The notes: a model not told the origin generated them from the letters alone. DNA of 64,000 nt from Gelidibacter mesophilus DSM 14095 (GCF_000423005.1 NZ_KE383968.1:1-64000); one strand, 5' to 3'. Positions 15,976 to 24,899 are shown, counted from the stretch's first letter. Program-made: numbers and translations.

Positions 15976-17040
15976 ATGAAAATTCATTTCCCCTTAATAT
16001 TTCTTACTGTACTTTGCTTTTTAAACTGTGAGCAAAAAACAACCACTCTATATGTCGGCACTTATACGGATGGTGATAGCGAAGGCATTTATCAATTTCA
16101 ATTTAATTCTGAAACTGGTGCGTTAACCAACAAACAATTGGCTACAATATCTGAAAACCCTTCGTTTATCACCTACTCTCCTGATAAAAAATACCTTTAT
16201 GCGGTGAACGAAACTGACAACGGGGCAGTATCTGCTTTTAAAGTGGCGTCCGATGACGCGTTATCTTTTATAAATAAAGCTTCTACCCATGGCGCAAACC
16301 CTTGTCATGTTGCACTTAACGAAAACGGAAACAAAGCTGTCGTTTCAAATTATACTGGTGGAAATTTTGCTTTATATACGGTTAAAAATGATGGCACTTT
16401 AACCGAAGCATTTCAGATCCTGGACCAAACCACCGACAGTATGGTCTCGCACGCACATTCTGCGCAATTTTATAACGACGAGCTATACACTTCGAATTTG
16501 GGACGCAACGCTGTCTTTAATTATCGATTATCAAACAATACTTATGAATTGATAGCGCCTTCAATTGTTGAAATAGACGACAACTCTGGTCCTCGCCATT
16601 TTTCACTGACGAAAGACGGGAAGTTTATTTACATTATTAATGAACTTTCGAGTACAATTACCGCTGCAAGAAAAATAGAAAACGGTTTTGAACGTATTGA
16701 AACGGTTTCAACTTTAGATCCCAATTTTAAAGGCGAAAGTTATTGTGCAGATATTCACCTCTCTGAAGATGAGCAATTTTTATACGGCTCCAACCGTGGC
16801 GAAAATTCCATTGTTGTTTTTAAAAGAGATGCAACTTCAGGAGCGCTCAACAGAATTCAGAACATTCAAGTTAATGGCGATTGGCCTCGAAATTTCACTC
16901 TAGACCCTACAGGCAAATTTATATTAGTAGCCAATCAAAAAAGTAATAATATAGCCGTTTTTAAAGTGGACAAAACCAATGGAGAACTTCGCTTTTTACA
17001 TGAGGTAGAATTGCCATCACCAGTATGTTTATTATTCTAA
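15976..17040 (+). CDS. Lactonase-family beta-propeller lipoprotein (6-phosphogluconolactonase-like)
   Basis: A 354-residue protein with a lipoprotein signal peptide; the lipobox LNC places Cys at about residue 18. The mature part shows the seven-bladed propeller pattern of the Pgl/YbhE lactonase family: repeated blades of the type FITYSPDKKYLYAVNE, ANPCHVALNENGNKAVVSNY, GPRHFSLTKDGKFIYIINE and WPRNFTLDPTGKFILVANQ. Family members hydrolyse sugar lactones. A lipid-anchored periplasmic or surface location makes a role in the cytosolic pentose phosphate pathway doubtful, so the substrate is open. It stands alone. Confidence 0.85.
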   Translation: MKIHFPLIFLTVLCFLNCEQKTTTLYVGTYTDGDSEGIYQFQFNSETGALTNKQLATISENPSFITYSPDKKYLYAVNETDNGAVSAFKVASDDALSFINKASTHGANPCHVALNENGNKAVVSNYTGGNFALYTVKNDGTLTEAFQILDQTTDSMVSHAHSAQFYNDELYTSNLGRNAVFNYRLSNNTYELIAPSIVEIDDNSGPRHFSLTKDGKFIYIINELSSTITAARKIENGFERIETVSTLDPNFKGESYCADIHLSEDEQFLYGSNRGENSIVVFKRDATSGALNRIQNIQVNGDWPRNFTLDPTGKFILVANQKSNNIAVFKVDKTNGELRFLHEVELPSPVCLLF

Positions 17041-17173
17041 CCAAATACTATAGCTAAAAAAGAGCCTCTTGCACCTAGTAAAAATAAAGGTCACGAACCT
17101 GCTCAATTAACTAAGTATATCCGTTATAAAAAGTTCTATATAAAAACGCAGCCCAAAAAGACGGCGTGATAAA

Positions 17174-17659
17174 TTATTCAGTGAGCTTTTTATCTAATTT
17201 CACGGGCACTTTATAAATGACCCCATCGTTAAAACCTATAGAATTCAGACCATCTTCAGTAAAAGCTAAAAAATTAAAATCGCCAGATATCGTGTTGTCT
17301 TCTATTTTCGTGATGGTCACTTTTCCATTTCCAAAAGATAGACTATTTTCTTGTTCTGGAATATTTCTTGTGGAATATAATACATTGTCAGCATCTCTAA
17401 AATCAATACTTGAAGCACTTTTGTTAGACAGATTAAAGGCTCCTTCCTCCATGGACGATAATGTAATAGTCATTTTCTCACTATTGTCGCCCGCTTTAAT
17501 TGTTAATTGATTGTTTTCTTTAAGAACGGCACCATAATAACTTGCGCGCCATAGTTCGTAATTTTTATTTCCCTGAAGTGCAGGCGTGTTGAACTGCACC
17601 TCGTCACTACATCCATAAAAGGTAGCCATTGTAATTAAAATTGCGACAATTTTCTTCAT
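17174..17659 (-). CDS. DUF6252-like lipoprotein
   Basis: A 161-residue lipoprotein (MKKIVAILITMATFYGCSDE, lipid-attached Cys17). The mature part begins QFNTPALQGN and carries repeating beta-strand motifs with a C-terminal GDFNFLAF and GVIYKVPV. This fits the small Bacteroidota family DUF6252, whose function is unknown. It is convergent with the lactonase gene and divergent from rpsP. Confidence 0.7.
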   Translation of the reverse strand: MKKIVAILITMATFYGCSDEVQFNTPALQGNKNYELWRASYYGAVLKENNQLTIKAGDNSEKMTITLSSMEEGAFNLSNKSASSIDFRDADNVLYSTRNIPEQENSLSFGNGKVTITKIEDNTISGDFNFLAFTEDGLNSIGFNDGVIYKVPVKLDKKLTE

Positions 17660-17955
17660 TTCATCAAATTTAAATAACTAATTAAAAACAAAATAGTAAT
17701 CCTTTCGCAACTAAAATGACAAGAGATTTAATCAATTATCCATGCCAAGAACTAATTGCATACCACTTTCCTCTTTTTTAATGGATACAAATTTCAACTA
17801 TTAGAGGCAATAAATGGGCACAGTTCATTTATAATTCATATAAAACAATCTCATTATTTTAAGTTACCTTCCATAACCGACCTAAACAGACCTGCAATCT
17901 TGAATTTTAGACAATTGCGAGTAATTGTCACAGTAATTAATTTACTATAAAATAT

Positions 17956-17987
17956 TTGATAATAAAAAAATATTTGTAGTATCTTTG
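17956..17987 (+). promoter_or_regulatory. rpsP promoter (-33 TTG, -7 TATCTTTG)
   Basis: TTG at 17956-17958 is followed after 21 bases by TATCTTTG at 17980-17987, a perfect TAnnTTTG element. It predicts a start of transcription near 17994 and a leader of about 75 bases. Confidence 0.7.
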
Positions 17988-17989
17988 CG

Positions 17990-18056
17990 CCCGCCTGAAT
18001 GATATAAATTGTTTATGTCGGGCAGGGACTTATTAATAATAGAGGTCGCGAACCTC
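17990..18056 (+). promoter_or_regulatory. Structured 5' leader of rpsP, ribosomal-protein leader candidate
   Basis: GCCCG near 17990 can pair with CGGGC near 18019-18023, and GAGGT-CGCGA-ACCTC at 18042-18056 forms a tight hairpin 15 bases before the start codon. Leaders of ribosomal protein operons often bind the encoded protein to repress translation. This is an inference from structure and position. Confidence 0.5.
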
Positions 18057-18071
18057 ACTAATTAATTTTTT

Positions 18072-18626
18072 ATGTCAGTTAAAATTAGATTACAAAGACG
18101 CGGAAAAAAAGGGAAACCTTATTTCTGGATTGTTGCAGCTGATGCACGATCAAAAAGAGATGGTAAATACTTAGAGAAAATAGGTGCTTACAATCCAACT
18201 ACAAATCCAGCAACTATTGAATTAGATGTTGATTTGGCTGTGCAATGGTTACAGGATGGCGCACAACCTACAGATACGGCAAGAGCAATTTTGTCTTATA
18301 AGGGTGCCATGTTGAAAAATCATCTTGCAGGTGGTGTTAGAAAAGGTGCTTTAACAGAAGAGCAAGCAGAAACTAAATTTGCTGCTTGGTTAGATGAAAA
18401 AGCAGGTAAAGTTGACGCTAAGAAAGAAGGTTTAGCAAAAGCTGGTGCAGATGCTAAAGCAAAAGCTCTAGAAGCTGAAAAAGAAGTAAATGCTAAGCGT
18501 GAAGCGGATGCTGCACAGGTTATTGCCGATGCAGAAGCTGCTGAGGCTGCTGCAAATGCTCCTGCTGAAGATGCTGCTACTGAAGAGGCTCCTGCTGAAG
18601 ATGCTGAAACAAAAACAGAAGAATAA
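18072..18626 (+). CDS. rpsP: 30S ribosomal protein S16 with long acidic/alanine-rich tail
   Basis: A 184-residue protein. The first 80 or so residues are canonical S16 (MSVKIRLQRRGKKGKPYFW, RDGKYLEKIGAYNP). The rest is an Ala/Glu/Lys-rich helical tail ending in a low-complexity run of Ala, Pro, Glu and Asp. S16 in most phyla is about 80-90 residues; Bacteroidota versions are commonly extended. It leads an operon-like group with rimM, although a terminator lies between them at 18649-18680. Confidence 0.95.
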   Translation: MSVKIRLQRRGKKGKPYFWIVAADARSKRDGKYLEKIGAYNPTTNPATIELDVDLAVQWLQDGAQPTDTARAILSYKGAMLKNHLAGGVRKGALTEEQAETKFAAWLDEKAGKVDAKKEGLAKAGADAKAKALEAEKEVNAKREADAAQVIADAEAAEAAANAPAEDAATEEAPAEDAETKTEE

Positions 18627-18648
18627 AGAATTTATTTTTTATACTTTT

Positions 18649-18680
18649 AAACTCCGATATGACCTATCGGAGTTTTTTTT
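18649..18680 (+). terminator. Terminator after rpsP
   Basis: AACTCCGATA pairs with TATCGGAGTT, a 10-bp stem followed by a run of eight T. It lies 23 bases past the rpsP stop. Confidence 0.85.
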
Positions 18681-18726
18681 GTGAAATAGCATTATTTTTA
18701 AATAAAAAGAATTTGGTATTGAACAA

Positions 18727-18746
18727 ATCCCGCTTTATGCGGGATC
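18727..18746. repeat. ATCCCGC-GCGGGAT hairpin
   Basis: A perfect 7-bp stem around a 5-base loop between rpsP and rimM. No T-run follows, so it is not an obvious terminator. Confidence 0.4.
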
Positions 18747-18833
18747 TCACAAATAGTTTTTCAAATTCCTTCTTTCTATTAACATGGATCTTATTACATT
18801 AGTTAAGTTAAAGTTTAAAGAAATCACAAATCA

Positions 18834-19358
18834 ATGCAAAAAAAAGACTGTTTCTACGTTGGTAAAATTGTAAAGAAATACAGTTTTAAAGGTGAATTAT
18901 TAATAAAATTGGATGCGGACGAGCCAGAAATTTACGAAGACATGGACTCCGTTTTTGTAGATCTTCGTAATAATTTAGTGCCTTTTTTTATAGAATCTTC
19001 ACAATTACACAAATCAGAATTGCTACGAGTCAAATTTGAAGATGTAGATACTGAACAGGATGCTGATGCCCTTTTAAAATGTGATCTTTATCTTCCTTTG
19101 GAATTTCTTCCTAAGCTTGAGGATGATAAATTTTATTTCCACGAAATTATCGGATTTACAATTGAAGACGTTAATTTCGGAAAAGTTGGTGTTGTGAAAT
19201 CCATTAACGACTCTACAGCCCAAGCGCTTTTTGAAATTGATCGTGACGGGATTGAAATTTTAATTCCGATGCACGATGCTTTTATCAAGAACGTAGATAA
19301 AAAGAATAAGACAATTTTGGTAGAGACGCCGGAAGGGTTGATTGATCTTTATCTTTAA
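18834..19358 (+). CDS. rimM: 16S rRNA processing protein RimM
   Basis: A 174-residue protein with an N-terminal RimM barrel (FYVGKIVKKYSFKGELLIKL) and a C-terminal PRC-barrel (KFYFHEIIGFTIED, IPMHDAFIKNVD). It assists maturation of the 30S head and binds S19. Location next to rpsP is the conserved arrangement in many bacteria. Confidence 0.93.
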   Translation: MQKKDCFYVGKIVKKYSFKGELLIKLDADEPEIYEDMDSVFVDLRNNLVPFFIESSQLHKSELLRVKFEDVDTEQDADALLKCDLYLPLEFLPKLEDDKFYFHEIIGFTIEDVNFGKVGVVKSINDSTAQALFEIDRDGIEILIPMHDAFIKNVDKKNKTILVETPEGLIDLYL

Positions 19359-19365
19359 GCTCATC

Positions 19366-19392
19366 CTAAACTCTTCCCAAAGGGAAGGACTT
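19366..19392. repeat. Degenerate CTCTTCCC-AAA-GGGAAGG palindrome
   Basis: It is related to the repeats at 9490-9519 and 15487-15512. It fills the short gap between rimM and trmN6. Confidence 0.55.
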
Positions 19393-19400
19393 CCACTGCC

Positions 19401-20114
19401 ATGAACAAACCCTTCAAATTCAAACAATTTACAATTAACCAAGACCGATGTGCCATGAAAATTGGCACAGATTCAGTGTTGCTTGGTTCTTGGACGTCTT
19501 TAGATACAAATCCAGATGCTATCTTAGATATTGGCGCCGGCACTGGTGTTTTGTCTTTAATGTTAGCCCAACGCAGCGGTGCAGAGCTTATTGATGCCAT
19601 TGAAATTGACGATGCGGCCTATGAACAATGTGTGGATAATTTTGAACAGTCCCCTTGGGGAGATCGATTGTTTTGCTATCATGCGTCTTTAGAAGAATTT
19701 GTTGATGAGATTGAAGAAAAGTACGATCTAATTATTTCCAACCCACCCTTTTATTCAGACACTTTTAAAAGCAGCGATGAGCAACGCGATTTGGCGCGCT
19801 TTGTTGATGCCATGCCATTCAGACAGCTTATTGAAAGTGTATCGAAATTATTGTCCCCACAAGGCATTTTTTCTGTTGTCATTCCGTATTCCGAAGAAAA
19901 AGACTTTATCGTATTGGCTTCAAAAGAACATCTTTTTCCAAACCGGATTTTAAGAGTTAAAGGGACGATTCATTCCGAAATCAAACGCAGTCTACTAACG
20001 TTTTCATTTCAGGAAACCGCTATAAACCCTAAGGAACTTATCATTGAAACCGCTCGACATGACTACACTGATGCCTATATTAATTTGACCAAAGATTTCT
20101 ATCTCAAAATGTAG
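19401..20114 (+). CDS. trmN6: tRNA1(Val) adenine-37 N6-methyltransferase
   Basis: A 237-residue SAM-dependent methyltransferase of the YfiC type. The SAM-binding motif is ILDIGAGTGVLSLMLAQ (about 44-60) and the adenine-N6 catalytic motif is SNPPFYSD (about 113-120). Near the N-terminus FKFKQFTINQDRCAMKIGTDSVLLG is characteristic of the family. It follows rimM after 42 bases and probably shares its transcript. TrmN6 modifies A37 beside the anticodon of tRNA-Val. Confidence 0.9.
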   Translation: MNKPFKFKQFTINQDRCAMKIGTDSVLLGSWTSLDTNPDAILDIGAGTGVLSLMLAQRSGAELIDAIEIDDAAYEQCVDNFEQSPWGDRLFCYHASLEEFVDEIEEKYDLIISNPPFYSDTFKSSDEQRDLARFVDAMPFRQLIESVSKLLSPQGIFSVVIPYSEEKDFIVLASKEHLFPNRILRVKGTIHSEIKRSLLTFSFQETAINPKELIIETARHDYTDAYINLTKDFYLKM

Positions 20115-20121
20115 TTTTAAA

Positions 20122-20152
20122 TTGTTCCCTGAAATCGATTTCGTTACTTTTG
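20122..20152 (+). promoter_or_regulatory. Promoter of the glutaryl-CoA dehydrogenase-like gene
   Basis: TTG at 20122-20124 and TACTTTTG at 20145-20152 are separated by 20 bases, matching the Bacteroidota -33/-7 pattern. The start codon is 74 bases further on. Confidence 0.65.
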
Positions 20153-20225
20153 CATTGAACCCCGAGCTTGCAGGACTGATTCCTAAGCTTATGGAAGGGG
20201 AAAGTCAAACATTAAATCAAAAAGC

Positions 20226-21404
20226 ATGAAGCCAGATTTGTTCCAAGCACCAGATTATTATAATATAGACGAGTTACTTAATGACGAGCACCGTCTTGTA
20301 CGCGATGCGGCAAGAGAATGGGTAAAGCGCGAAGTCTCGCCTATAATTGAAGAATATGCCCAAAAAGCAGAGTTCCCTAAACAAATCATCGATGGACTTG
20401 CTGAAATAGGGGCTTTCGGACCCTATATTCCCGCTGAATATGGAGGCGCTGGTCTTGATCAGATTTCTTATGGTTTAATTATGCAGGAAATTGAACGTGG
20501 CGATTCTGGCGTTAGAAGCACGGCTTCGGTGCAATCGTCGTTAGTCATGTATCCAATTTGGAAATACGGCAACGAAGAACAACGCAAAAAATACCTTCCA
20601 AAACTCGCCAGCGGCGAATGGATGGGAAGTTTCGGACTAACAGAGCCCGACCACGGTAGCAACCCAGCAGGCATGACCACCAATTTTAAGGATAAGGGGG
20701 ACCACTACCTTTTAAATGGGGCCAAAATGTGGATTTCAAATGCGCCTTTTTGCCAAATAGCAGTGGTTTGGGCCAAGAATGAAGAAGGACGTATTCACGG
20801 TTTGATTGTTGAACGAGGTATGGAAGGTTTTTCAACGCCTGAGACCCACAACAAATGGTCTTTGAGAGCCTCTTCAACAGGAGAGCTTATTTTTGATAAT
20901 GTTAAAGTTCCCAAAGAAAATTTATTGCCAAATAAATCGGGATTGGGTGCTCCACTCGGTTGTTTGGACTCTGCTCGCTACGGCATTGCTTGGGGCGCCA
21001 TTGGCGCTGCCATGGATTGCTATGACACTGCTTTACGCTACAGTAAAGAACGTATGCAATTTGGTAAACCGATTGGACAGTTTCAGTTGCAACAAAAGAA
21101 ATTGGCAGAAATGATTACTGAAATCACCAAAGCGCAGTTGTTGGCATGGCGACTTGGCGTTATGCGTGAAAATGGAACCGCAACCTCAGCGCAGATATCA
21201 ATGGCCAAACGTAATAATGTGGACATGGCCATTACAATCGCTCGTGATGCACGTCAAATGTTAGGTGGAATGGGCATTACTGGCGAGTACAGCATTATGC
21301 GCCACTCCATGAACCTTGAAAGTGTGATCACTTATGAAGGCACACATGACATCCACTTATTAATTACAGGATTGGACATTACTGGTCTCAACGCTTTTAA
21401 ATAG
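20226..21404 (+). CDS. Acyl-CoA dehydrogenase, glutaryl-CoA dehydrogenase-like
   Basis: A 392-residue FAD-dependent acyl-CoA dehydrogenase. The N-terminal helical domain (about 15-130), beta domain with GSFGLTEPDHGSNPAGM (about 138-154) and C-terminal helical domain (about 240-385) are complete. The catalytic base Glu lies in ITYEGTHDIHLLITG (about residue 371), a signature of the glutaryl-CoA dehydrogenase group. That enzyme decarboxylates glutaryl-CoA to crotonyl-CoA in lysine and tryptophan breakdown. Assignment within the acyl-CoA dehydrogenase family is by motif memory, so related substrates are possible. It is monocistronic with its own promoter and terminator. Confidence 0.88.
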   Translation: MKPDLFQAPDYYNIDELLNDEHRLVRDAAREWVKREVSPIIEEYAQKAEFPKQIIDGLAEIGAFGPYIPAEYGGAGLDQISYGLIMQEIERGDSGVRSTASVQSSLVMYPIWKYGNEEQRKKYLPKLASGEWMGSFGLTEPDHGSNPAGMTTNFKDKGDHYLLNGAKMWISNAPFCQIAVVWAKNEEGRIHGLIVERGMEGFSTPETHNKWSLRASSTGELIFDNVKVPKENLLPNKSGLGAPLGCLDSARYGIAWGAIGAAMDCYDTALRYSKERMQFGKPIGQFQLQQKKLAEMITEITKAQLLAWRLGVMRENGTATSAQISMAKRNNVDMAITIARDARQMLGGMGITGEYSIMRHSMNLESVITYEGTHDIHLLITGLDITGLNAFK

Positions 21405-21477
21405 ACACTAAGTGGCCTTTAATTATTTCACTCGGACAATAGAGGAGTTAGGAAAATATGGTCATTCCTTCCGAATA

Positions 21478-21508
21478 GAAAAAGCGAGCTACAAAAGCTC
21501 GCTTTTTT
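21478..21508. terminator. Terminator between the dehydrogenase gene and ferredoxin
   Basis: AAAAAGCGAGCT and AGCTCGCTTTTTT form a 10-plus bp stem with a short loop and T-runs on both strands. It can serve the two converging genes. Confidence 0.8.
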
Positions 21509-21714
21509 GTTGTTTTAACTGAAAGAAGACGCTCGGATTTATGAAGTTTCAAAGAACCAGCAACCTGCTCATTCGATATGCCAAACGATTTCAGTAAAAT
21601 CATCTTGAAAACCTGAACCTAATGGGATGTCTTTTGCTTGACGCTAACGGAGAATACATTTAGAAGAAAAATAACCAATCAAAGCAGTATATTAGAGCCT
21701 TCTCAGGAATTTTA

Positions 21715-22047
21715 TTAAGACTCCGGCGCCAATTCCACTTCCAATCCTTCCAAAGCATGGGTGATATGAATTTGACACCCTAATCGTGAATTATCTTTGA
21801 CATAAAACGCTTCAGATAACATGGCTTCTTCATCATCCTGCATTTCTGGAAGCTCTGTATCGCTCACCACATAACATTGACAAGAGGCGCACATGGCCAT
21901 TCCTCCACAGGTACCAATAGTTCCTTCCGGAGCAAGCTCATAGCTTCTAACCACCTCCATTAAGTTCATGGCCATATCAGTAGGCGCCAAAACCTCATGG
22001 GTAACTCCTTCTCTATCTGTGATTCTAATTTTTACGTCTTGTTCCAT
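21715..22047 (-). CDS. 2Fe-2S ferredoxin (adrenodoxin-like)
   Basis: A 110-residue ferredoxin with the cluster ligands Cys47, Cys53, Cys56 (CGGMAMCASC) and Cys91. The C-x5-C-x2-C spacing is typical of adrenodoxin and ISC-type ferredoxins. It is last in a run of four minus-strand genes (Mrp, NifU-type, reductase, ferredoxin), so it is the likely electron carrier for the preceding reductase. A 157-base gap to the reductase gene contains a possible weak terminator (22098-22118), so it may also be transcribed separately. Confidence 0.9.
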   Translation of the reverse strand: MEQDVKIRITDREGVTHEVLAPTDMAMNLMEVVRSYELAPEGTIGTCGGMAMCASCQCYVVSDTELPEMQDDEEAMLSEAFYVKDNSRLGCQIHITHALEGLEVELAPES

Positions 22048-22097
22048 GAAGTCATCTTTAATTCTAATGCCTATATATATTATGCCTCCAGGGCCTT

Positions 22098-22118
22098 AAA
22101 AACCTTACAGGAGGTTTT
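22098..22118 (-). terminator. Possible weak terminator/attenuator before ferredoxin
   Basis: On the minus strand AAAACCT and AGGTTTT form a 7-bp stem with a 6-base loop and five T. Its strength is uncertain. Confidence 0.35.
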
Positions 22119-22204
22119 GGAAACCTTTAAGAATAATCCTGTCCACCCAAGAATTGCCAATACTACTTGCTACTGCTTTCTTTCTTCTGTTGAATGCCTA
22201 CAAT

Positions 22205-23266
22205 TTAATCTATTGCTTTTACAACTTGTTTTGGCGCTTCTTTTCTTGATCCGTCAAAACCATCAACCCCGCTAACAGTGGTATATTTTAAAACATAGCG
22301 CTTTCCAGGATTGATAATCTGATACGCTGCTTGACACATGAGCGTTGCTTCATGGAAACCACAAAGTATCAACTTCAATTTTCCGGGATAGGTGTTCACA
22401 TCGCCAATGGCGAAAATACCAGGAATATTCGTCTGATAATCTAAAGCATTGTTCACCACTATTGCATTCTTTTCAATTTCAAGACCCCATTTTGCAATTG
22501 GCCCGAGCTTAGGAGATAATCCAAACAAGGGAATAAAATGGTCGCACTCAATTTCAAATTCCTTCTCAATATTATGGGATTGGGTAACCACTACAGCGTC
22601 TACCTTATGATCGCCCACCACATTGATTACCTCGGCTGGTGTCACCAAAGTTATTTTTCCTTGATCTTTTAATTCCTGAACTTTGTCCACAGAATCCAAA
22701 GCACCTCTAAATTCATTACGTCTATGGATCAAAGTAACTTCTGAAGCAATATCGGAAAGAAAAATACTCCAATCCAATGCTGAATCGCCTCCACCCGAAA
22801 TGACCACACGTTTATTCCTATAGATTTCTGGGTCTTTTATAAAATACTCCACCCCTTTATCTTCAAAGTAGCCAATATTGGCAATCAAAGGCTTACGAGG
22901 CTCAAAACTCCCCAAACCACCCGCAATAGCGACGACTGGCGCTTGATGTTTTGTACCTTTATTTGTAGTGACAATAAAACTTCCGTCCTCTTGTTTTTCA
23001 ATTGTTTCCGCTCGCTCGCCTAAAGTAAATCCAGGTTCAAACTGCTTGCATTGCTCCAAAAGATTGGTGGTTAAATCGCCTGCTAATATTTCAGGAAAGC
23101 CAGGGATATCGTAGATGGGTTTTTTTGGATAAAGCTCCGTACATTGTCCTCCTGGCTGTGGTAAAGCATCAATAAGATGGCATTTCATTTTCAATAATCC
23201 GGCTTCAAAAACAGCAAAAAGTCCTGTTGGTCCTGCACCGATAATCAGTATATCTGTTTTAATCAT
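22205..23266 (-). CDS. Ferredoxin-NADP reductase, thioredoxin-reductase-like
   Basis: A 353-residue FAD/NAD(P)-binding oxidoreductase. The FAD-binding motif GAGPTGLFAVFEAGLL is at residues 9-24 and the NADPH-binding motif is GGGDSALDWSIFL (about 156-168). It has no CxxC redox pair, which separates it from true thioredoxin reductase and places it with YumC-type ferredoxin-NADP reductases. A terminal FAD motif IFAIGDVNTYPGK is present. The neighbouring ferredoxin gene fits this role: electrons from NADPH would pass to the 2Fe-2S protein for Fe-S assembly or other reductions. Confidence 0.87.
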   Translation of the reverse strand: MIKTDILIIGAGPTGLFAVFEAGLLKMKCHLIDALPQPGGQCTELYPKKPIYDIPGFPEILAGDLTTNLLEQCKQFEPGFTLGERAETIEKQEDGSFIVTTNKGTKHQAPVVAIAGGLGSFEPRKPLIANIGYFEDKGVEYFIKDPEIYRNKRVVISGGGDSALDWSIFLSDIASEVTLIHRRNEFRGALDSVDKVQELKDQGKITLVTPAEVINVVGDHKVDAVVVTQSHNIEKEFEIECDHFIPLFGLSPKLGPIAKWGLEIEKNAIVVNNALDYQTNIPGIFAIGDVNTYPGKLKLILCGFHEATLMCQAAYQIINPGKRYVLKYTTVSGVDGFDGSRKEAPKQVVKAID

Positions 23267-23466
23267 ATAAATAGTCTCAACCTGTCTTATGGCAAGGAGA
23301 GTGTTTTTTAAATTATTTCAACTTATTTTAATACACAAAAATCCGAATAATAAAATCTAATTTTTATGATATTTGTCAGCTGCGTGACCGACGTACTCTA
23401 TTGGTCGCTTTCATAAAAATGAGAGAAATGAGCAATTCCAATAGCCATTCGGATTGCGGTCAAACC

Positions 23467-23712
23467 TTAATCTGGCTTAACATTAATAACCTCTTCAATT
23501 TGAGGCGCATATTTTTTAATGGTCATTTCAACCCCAGACTTTAATGTCATTTGATTGACTGAACATCCCACACAAGCCCCCTCTAGCTGCACCTTGACCA
23601 ATTTGTCGTCTTCAATGGACAATAGGGCAATGTCGCCACCATCACTCTGAAGGAACGGACGGATCTCGTCAAGTGCTTTTTCAACATTTAATCTAAGTTC
23701 TTCACTGGTCAT
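23467..23712 (-). CDS. NifU C-terminal domain Fe-S scaffold protein
   Basis: An 81-residue protein equal to the NifU C-terminal (Nfu) domain, with the cluster-binding pair Cys47 and Cys50 in GACVGCSVNQMTLK and the motif IRPFLQSDGGDI. It assembles or carries Fe-S clusters. It lies 50 bases downstream of the Mrp gene and probably shares its transcript. Confidence 0.92.
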   Translation of the reverse strand: MTSEELRLNVEKALDEIRPFLQSDGGDIALLSIEDDKLVKVQLEGACVGCSVNQMTLKSGVEMTIKKYAPQIEEVINVKPD

Positions 23713-23762
23713 ATTACTTGTTTTAAGATATTCTCGATACCACCGCTTTCAGTGCACCATTT

Positions 23763-24899
23763 TTATTTTTTAACCGCTGAACATCCAGCCATGGTTGTGA
23801 TTTTTATTGCTTCAGTTGGTGGTAAATCATCATTACGTCTGACCACCTCTTGAACTACATTTTGTGTCAGTTTCTCAAAAGCATGTTCCAATGGTGTTCC
23901 AGTCTGCATTGCGGCAGGACGGCCTATATCTCCTGCTTCGCGAATGCTTTGAACTAAAGGAATTTCGCCTAAAAACGGCACTTTCAAATCCTCAGCCAAA
24001 TGTTTGGCGCCCTCTTGCCCAAAAATATAATATTTATTTTCCGGCAATTCAGCAGGGGTAAAATAGGCCATGTTTTCAATAATTCCCAATACTGGAACAT
24101 TGATGCTGTCCTGTTGGAACATTGCTACTCCTTTTTGGGCATCAGCTAAAGCTACCTTTTGTGGCGTACTCACAATAACAGCACCAGTAATTGGTAAGGA
24201 TTGCATGATACTTAAATGGATATCTCCAGTTCCTGGAGGCAAATCAATAAGCAGAAAATCCAATTCACCCCAATGGGCGTCAAAAATCATTTGATTTAAA
24301 GCTTTTGCCGCCATTGGTCCACGCCAAACCACAGCTTGACCTGGTTGTGTAAAAAACCCAATGGATAATACCTTAACGCCATAACTTTCTATGGGTCTCA
24401 TTTTAGACTTTCCGTCCACGTTGACGGTTGTTGGCCGTTCTGCTTCTACATCAAACATGATGGGAATAGAAGGTCCATAAATATCAGCATCAAGAATACC
24501 TACTTTAAAACCCATTTTGGATAAAGTGATGGCCAAGTTAGCGGTAACCGTAGATTTTCCTACACCACCCTTACCAGAAGCTACGGCAACAATGTTCTGA
24601 ATTCCAGGAATTGCTTTACCTTTGATCGTATTGGTCACAGGTTTTGCTGGCGCGTCCACTTTTACATTGACTGTAATTTTTGCTTTTTCATAGACTTTAT
24701 CATGAATGGTTTTCATGATTTCTACTTCAGTTTTCTTTTTGGCCTGAAGTGTCGGATTATTTATGGTAATATCGACGATCACTTCGTCCGCAAAAGTGAC
24801 AACATTCTTTACGGCACCACTTTCTACCATATTTTGTCCTTCGCCCGGAGCAGAAATACTTTCTAAGGCTTTAAGGATATCTTGTTTATGTAATTTCAT
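23763..24899 (-). CDS. Mrp/NBP35-family Fe-S carrier ATPase
   Basis: A 378-residue protein with an N-terminal MIP18/PaaD-like domain (about 1-85) and a deviant Walker A GKGGVGKS (109-116) of the ParA/Mrp class. The family delivers Fe-S clusters to apoproteins. The usual CxxC region between the ENMAYF motif and YYIFG is replaced by TPAELPEN, so the cluster-binding pair is missing; I believe this is common in Bacteroidota, but I cannot confirm it. A TATATTTG promoter element lies at 24995-25002, 96 bases upstream. Confidence 0.9.
   Translation of the reverse strand: MKLHKQDILKALESISAPGEGQNMVESGAVKNVVTFADEVIVDITINNPTLQAKKKTEVEIMKTIHDKVYEKAKITVNVKVDAPAKPVTNTIKGKAIPGIQNIVAVASGKGGVGKSTVTANLAITLSKMGFKVGILDADIYGPSIPIMFDVEAERPTTVNVDGKSKMRPIESYGVKVLSIGFFTQPGQAVVWRGPMAAKALNQMIFDAHWGELDFLLIDLPPGTGDIHLSIMQSLPITGAVIVSTPQKVALADAQKGVAMFQQDSINVPVLGIIENMAYFTPAELPENKYYIFGQEGAKHLAEDLKVPFLGEIPLVQSIREAGDIGRPAAMQTGTPLEHAFEKLTQNVVQEVVRRNDDLPPTEAIKITTMAGCSAVKK

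Noticed and set aside
18727-18746. Second terminator after rpsP
   Set aside because: The hairpin lacks a T-run; recorded only as a repeat.
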